Assembly (NCBI GenBank): GCA_949514915.1
Contig: CATFLP010000051.1
Span: 1 to 53,828, forward strand
Direction of reading: 5' to 3'
DNA from: Methanobacteriota archaeon
GTDB taxonomy: Archaea > Thermoplasmatota > Poseidoniia > Poseidoniales > Poseidoniaceae
Length of the DNA stretch: 53,828 bases
The notes under the pieces are model-generated. The model saw only the letters and a program-made list of their open reading frames with translations, searched no databases and was not told the origin of the DNA. Position 1 is the stretch's first letter. Each line of letters starts with the position of its first letter. The translations under genes and the position numbers were made by a program. Below are positions 50,843 to 53,828 of the stretch, one piece after another.

Positions 50843-53361
50843 TTTCCAGTAATTGCCTTATGAAACATCATCTGTACTTCCTGCATTTTTCTAGTTGCTC
50901 CTACTTCTCTAAATACATTTAATGCCCTCTGTAGATATTCCATTCTACGTTGTTTATCAAATCCTGTAGTTCCTAATCTTGATAATAATTCACCTACTAA
51001 AAGTGGCTGATTACTAGATTCAGCTAGTGCAAGCCCCTCAAGATATCTTTCTACTGCTTCATCTCTTTTACCTGAATCTTCAAGTACTTCGCCAAGTAAC
51101 AAAATTAACTCTACTCTAATTTCAAGATCATCTTCGTTAGCAAGTGATTGTAATGTTTCTAAGTAGTGATTTAATGCTAAATCAGTATCTCCAATTAATG
51201 CATAATATCTTCCAAGTACTGCTCTTGCACGAGAATGTGTTATTTCATCTCCTTTAGATTGTGTTTCATCAAATGCTTTTAGAGCGTGTTCACGCCCTAA
51301 TTCTAGTTTATCCATTTCTAAATATGAACGGGCTAAATTTATTCTCGCATGTACTAAATTTTCATCTTTTTCATTTGCAAGTATATGTTCAACTTCAGAA
51401 TGTGAATCTATTGCAAGTTGTTTCTTGCCCTCTGATCTAAAAATATAACTCATATTTGTATAAGTATTACATGCCCCAATAGAATCTTTAATTGCAATAA
51501 ATCTCTTTAATGCCTGTCTATGAAGATCTAATGCTAACTTACTATCTCCTCTTTTCCAAGCAAGTTCAGCTAAACTAGAAAGTAAAGTGCTTTCTAAAGT
51601 AATATCTTTAGCCTTATTTGCATTATCCATAGCAACTGTAAATGATGCTTCTGCTCCACCAAAATCACCTGATAATGCTAAAATTTCTCCTCTCAAATAC
51701 CATAATTTACCCCATGTTTTTGCTGGACCATTTGAGTCAATTAATCGATTTATTAATCCTAATAATTCTAATTGCCCTGAATTAATTAATTCATCACCCC
51801 TTAATGCAACTTCTTCAGCAGCAGATTCTACGTCTGCATAACTTATTTTGTGATGCAAATATTCAATAATATCTTGAGTAGAATTTAGTTTCTTTTTGTA
51901 CCATTCTGCCGCTGATGTATGGAGAGGTATAGCTACTTGTTCATCTATTCCATTAAATGTAAATTCTCTAATCAAATCATGAACATCATAATTCTCTGAA
52001 TCTACTCTTCTCGCCAATCCTTGTTCGACTAAATTATCAAGTGTATTTAAATCTAAATCAATTGTAGTTAAAGCCTCAAGAGGTATTGGTTCTCTAAAGA
52101 TTGCAAGTGATTGTAATAGTCTTTTTTCTTCAGCAGACAGTTTATTGAAAATCTCCATCGAAACATAATTTTCTAAAGTTAAATGGTGCTCAATTGTAGA
52201 TGCACCTCTATTAATTAACTCTAATACCAAAGGATGACCTTTTGAAATCCCATAAATTCTTTCGAAATCATCATCTCCAATACTCTCGAATGATTTTAAA
52301 ATATTTTTTGAAGACTCTGGATCCAAACCGTCAAGTGGTAAAATTTTACTGACGCTTTTACCATTTTCATCTCTAAGTGGTATCACTGGACGATAAGATC
52401 TTGAAAAGATCACTAAACCTAAACCATCACTCATTTCATTAATCCTTAATGTAAAATTATAGATAATTTTGTAAAATATATCTTCATCATTTTTATGATA
52501 GTCATCTATCACAATTAATGCGTGAATATTCTGTAAGCAGCTAACAAGTAGTTCTACTGTTTCATCAATTCTTGGAACTGGGCTTGCTTCTAAATAATCA
52601 TTTAATGCATCTACACCAATTGAACTAAGCCATGCAGCTAAATCTTCTAAAAATGGCCTTCCACCAGTTCCTAATTGGCAACGATGATAAATTAAATTCC
52701 TTCTAAATGTATAATTTTCTAATAATTTAGATGCTAAACTTGTTTTTCCAATTCCAGCAATCCCTGGAATTAATATTGCAAAAGGACCCTCGTCTAAAGT
52801 TTCGGTAATTGCCTGTAATTCTGTTACTCTACCATAAAAATGTCTTAATCTAGGTAAATCTCCTAAAGAGGATGATAGTTGTTTTTCAACCCTTTTTGTT
52901 AAATCTCTTTCTATTAATTCAGGTGTCAATTTTGTAATATCTAAAACTCCGTCATCCCTTAAATAACGAAGTATATCAACTGGACGTATTTGAAACGGTA
53001 ATATTTCATTAGAAGTACCTAAAGTTGTTTCGATTAATTCTTCTTCATTTGATAAAACAGTAAATTCATGTTTACTTAATCTATTCCATGTTTCATCAGC
53101 ATGTTCCGAACCTGCACTTGTTAAGAAATATGATTTCCTTTTCCTCATTACTCCAGATACATGTGCTTGACGTTCAATTAACAATCCTTGCTCCTTTAAT
53201 CCAGAAATTGCACGTGGAACATTACTTCTTGCAATTGCAACTGCATTTGCTATTCCCATCTGAGATAATGCAAATGGCACCTCTACAGATTCAATGAATG
53301 CAACATAGTCTCTAAGATGTAATAGTATCCTTTCCTGAACTCCTGGTTTTGGATTGTTCAT
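50839..53361 (-). CDS. wHTH-STAND NTPase-TPR signalling protein
   Basis: 840 residues in three parts. The N-terminal winged helix (about 8-85) contains IAIARSNVPRAISGLKEQGLL-like DNA-binding features. A STAND/NB-ARC-like NTPase follows, with Walker A GIAGIGKTS (200-208) and Walker B ALIVIDD (281-287), then a winged-helix relay. About ten TPR-type helical pairs (about 510-835) complete it. STAND proteins are switches released by ligand binding to the repeats. GGTGG five bases upstream supports the start. It is convergent with the pilin-like genes and might control them, but that is inference. Confidence 0.92.
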   Translation of the reverse strand: MNNPKPGVQERILLHLRDYVAFIESVEVPFALSQMGIANAVAIARSNVPRAISGLKEQGLLIERQAHVSGVMRKRKSYFLTSAGSEHADETWNRLSKHEFTVLSNEEELIETTLGTSNEILPFQIRPVDILRYLRDDGVLDITKLTPELIERDLTKRVEKQLSSSLGDLPRLRHFYGRVTELQAITETLDEGPFAILIPGIAGIGKTSLASKLLENYTFRRNLIYHRCQLGTGGRPFLEDLAAWLSSIGVDALNDYLEASPVPRIDETVELLVSCLQNIHALIVIDDYHKNDEDIFYKIIYNFTLRINEMSDGLGLVIFSRSYRPVIPLRDENGKSVSKILPLDGLDPESSKNILKSFESIGDDDFERIYGISKGHPLVLELINRGASTIEHHLTLENYVSMEIFNKLSAEEKRLLQSLAIFREPIPLEALTTIDLDLNTLDNLVEQGLARRVDSENYDVHDLIREFTFNGIDEQVAIPLHTSAAEWYKKKLNSTQDIIEYLHHKISYADVESAAEEVALRGDELINSGQLELLGLINRLIDSNGPAKTWGKLWYLRGEILALSGDFGGAEASFTVAMDNANKAKDITLESTLLSSLAELAWKRGDSKLALDLHRQALKRFIAIKDSIGACNTYTNMSYIFRSEGKKQLAIDSHSEVEHILANEKDENLVHARINLARSYLEMDKLELGREHALKAFDETQSKGDEITHSRARAVLGRYYALIGDTDLALNHYLETLQSLANEDDLEIRVELILLLGEVLEDSGKRDEAVERYLEGLALAESSNQPLLVGELLSRLGTTGFDKQRRMEYLQRALNVFREVGATRKMQEVQMMFHKAITGN

Positions 53362-53424
53362 GATTCCACCATTACTTCGTTATCAAAGAAAGGTTATGAA
53401 TGCCATGGTCAAATGCTCAATATT

Positions 53425-53828
53425 TCAAAACCTATTTCTATATTGCTCCGCATAATCTCTTGCAGTTTTTTCATCATAACCTTGAGATATTAATTGCTGA
53501 ACATAAGCTTCTAATTTAGGATTTGGATCAGTATTCATCTGAACTTGAGGTGTTTGAGTAATTTGTTGCTGCTGATGATTTCCCCAAGCATAAGTATCTG
53601 CTGCAACATCAGTCTTATTTTGCCCTTCAGAAAAGTCCATCTCATCCTCATCTTCAAATTCAACAAAGAAATATGCTAAAACTGCTAATAATGCAACTAA
53701 GGCCACAAGACCTATCAATAATTTAACCCACAAAGACATTCCTTGATCAGGGCTCTCAACACTTATTCCATTAGCAACATTATAAGGATCACTAGCATAT
53801 TCAAATTCAATATCAATTATTCCTCCCC
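53425..53828 (-). CDS. C-terminal part of an anchored protein (5' end beyond right edge)
   Basis: The frame is open to the right edge with no earlier stop, so the ATG at 53739 is probably internal. Visible are a short acidic extracellular segment (SDPYNVANGISVESPDQG), one transmembrane helix (MSLWVKLLIGLVALVALLAV), an acidic patch (EFEDEDEMDF), a Gln-rich linker, and the tail LEAYVQQLISQGYDEKTARD followed by YAEQYRNRF. This is the layout of an extracellular protein with a C-terminal anchor. The tail resembles a small helix-turn-helix, UBA- or SHOCT-like motif. The extracellular domain is unseen. Confidence 0.75.
   Translation of the reverse strand, partial: GGIIDIEFEYASDPYNVANGISVESPDQGMSLWVKLLIGLVALVALLAVLAYFFVEFEDEDEMDFSEGQNKTDVAADTYAWGNHQQQQITQTPQVQMNTDPNPKLEAYVQQLISQGYDEKTARDYAEQYRNRF

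Overview
The window is AT-rich archaeal chromosome, most likely from a planktonic marine member of the Thermoplasmatota. Marine Group II (Ca. Poseidoniales) fits best; Marine Group III is possible. The archaeal assignment rests on RNase P component 4, archaeal-type PheT and S15, archaeosine synthase, a stand-alone GMP synthase PP-ATPase subunit, type II GAPDH, a UPF0201 protein and type IV pilin-like proteins. The Marine Group assignment is inference: core information genes packed tightly beside very large secreted proteins that have one C-terminal membrane anchor and short cytoplasmic tails. There is no insertion sequence, prophage, CRISPR array or rRNA, and no gene-free stretch over about 170 bases apart from the tRNA interval.

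Layout. 1-9.5 kb (all minus): a truncated zinc-ribbon/acidic protein, an ArsB/NhaD-type ion transporter, a YhbY-rnp4-adk cluster, a 1606-residue anchored subtilase and type II GAPDH. 9.7-20.5 kb (mostly plus): a GXGXG glutamate-synthase-like protein with pheT, an anchored Ig-like surface protein, rnhB, gltX, then a CBS pair (minus), a helical protein and a membrane protein ending in a zinc ribbon. 20.5-23.7 kb (minus): a RecJ/DHH-position protein after rps15, and arcS. 23.7-29.9 kb: a secreted protein, two small membrane proteins, a class II glutamine amidotransferase, a membrane protein, and a purE-guaAB purine operon. 30-38.7 kb: a second anchored subtilase, tRNA-Asn(GTT), dnaJ, an SPFH protein with a SAP-like microprotein, a family 2 glycosyltransferase, UPF0201, and a pyroglutamyl-peptidase/Nudix fusion. 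39.1-46.1 kb (minus): an apparent three-gene operon for a 1902-residue calcium-repeat surface protein, a helical protein and a metzincin-like lipoprotein. 46.3-50.8 kb (plus): an MBL hydrolase followed by three overlapping type IV pilin-like genes. 50.8-53.8 kb (minus): a wHTH-STAND-TPR regulator and the C-terminal end of another anchored protein.

How the genes work together. One theme is housekeeping: translation, tRNA modification and purine synthesis. The other is a protein-degrading, surface-rich lifestyle: two subtilases, a metzincin-like lipoprotein, a pyroglutamyl peptidase, a calcium-repeat giant, several anchored Ig-like proteins and a pilus-like operon. This suits a heterotroph feeding on proteinaceous particles (inference). 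Packing is extreme: five convergent pairs overlap at their stop codons, and many same-strand genes overlap as ATGA or TGATG.

The best leads are the pilin triad facing a STAND regulator, the giant-protein/metzincin operon, the Pcp-Nudix fusion, a DHH-less candidate RecJ/Cdc45-like gene after rps15, the GXGXG protein beside pheT, and two different conserved-looking C-terminal tails on anchored proteins.
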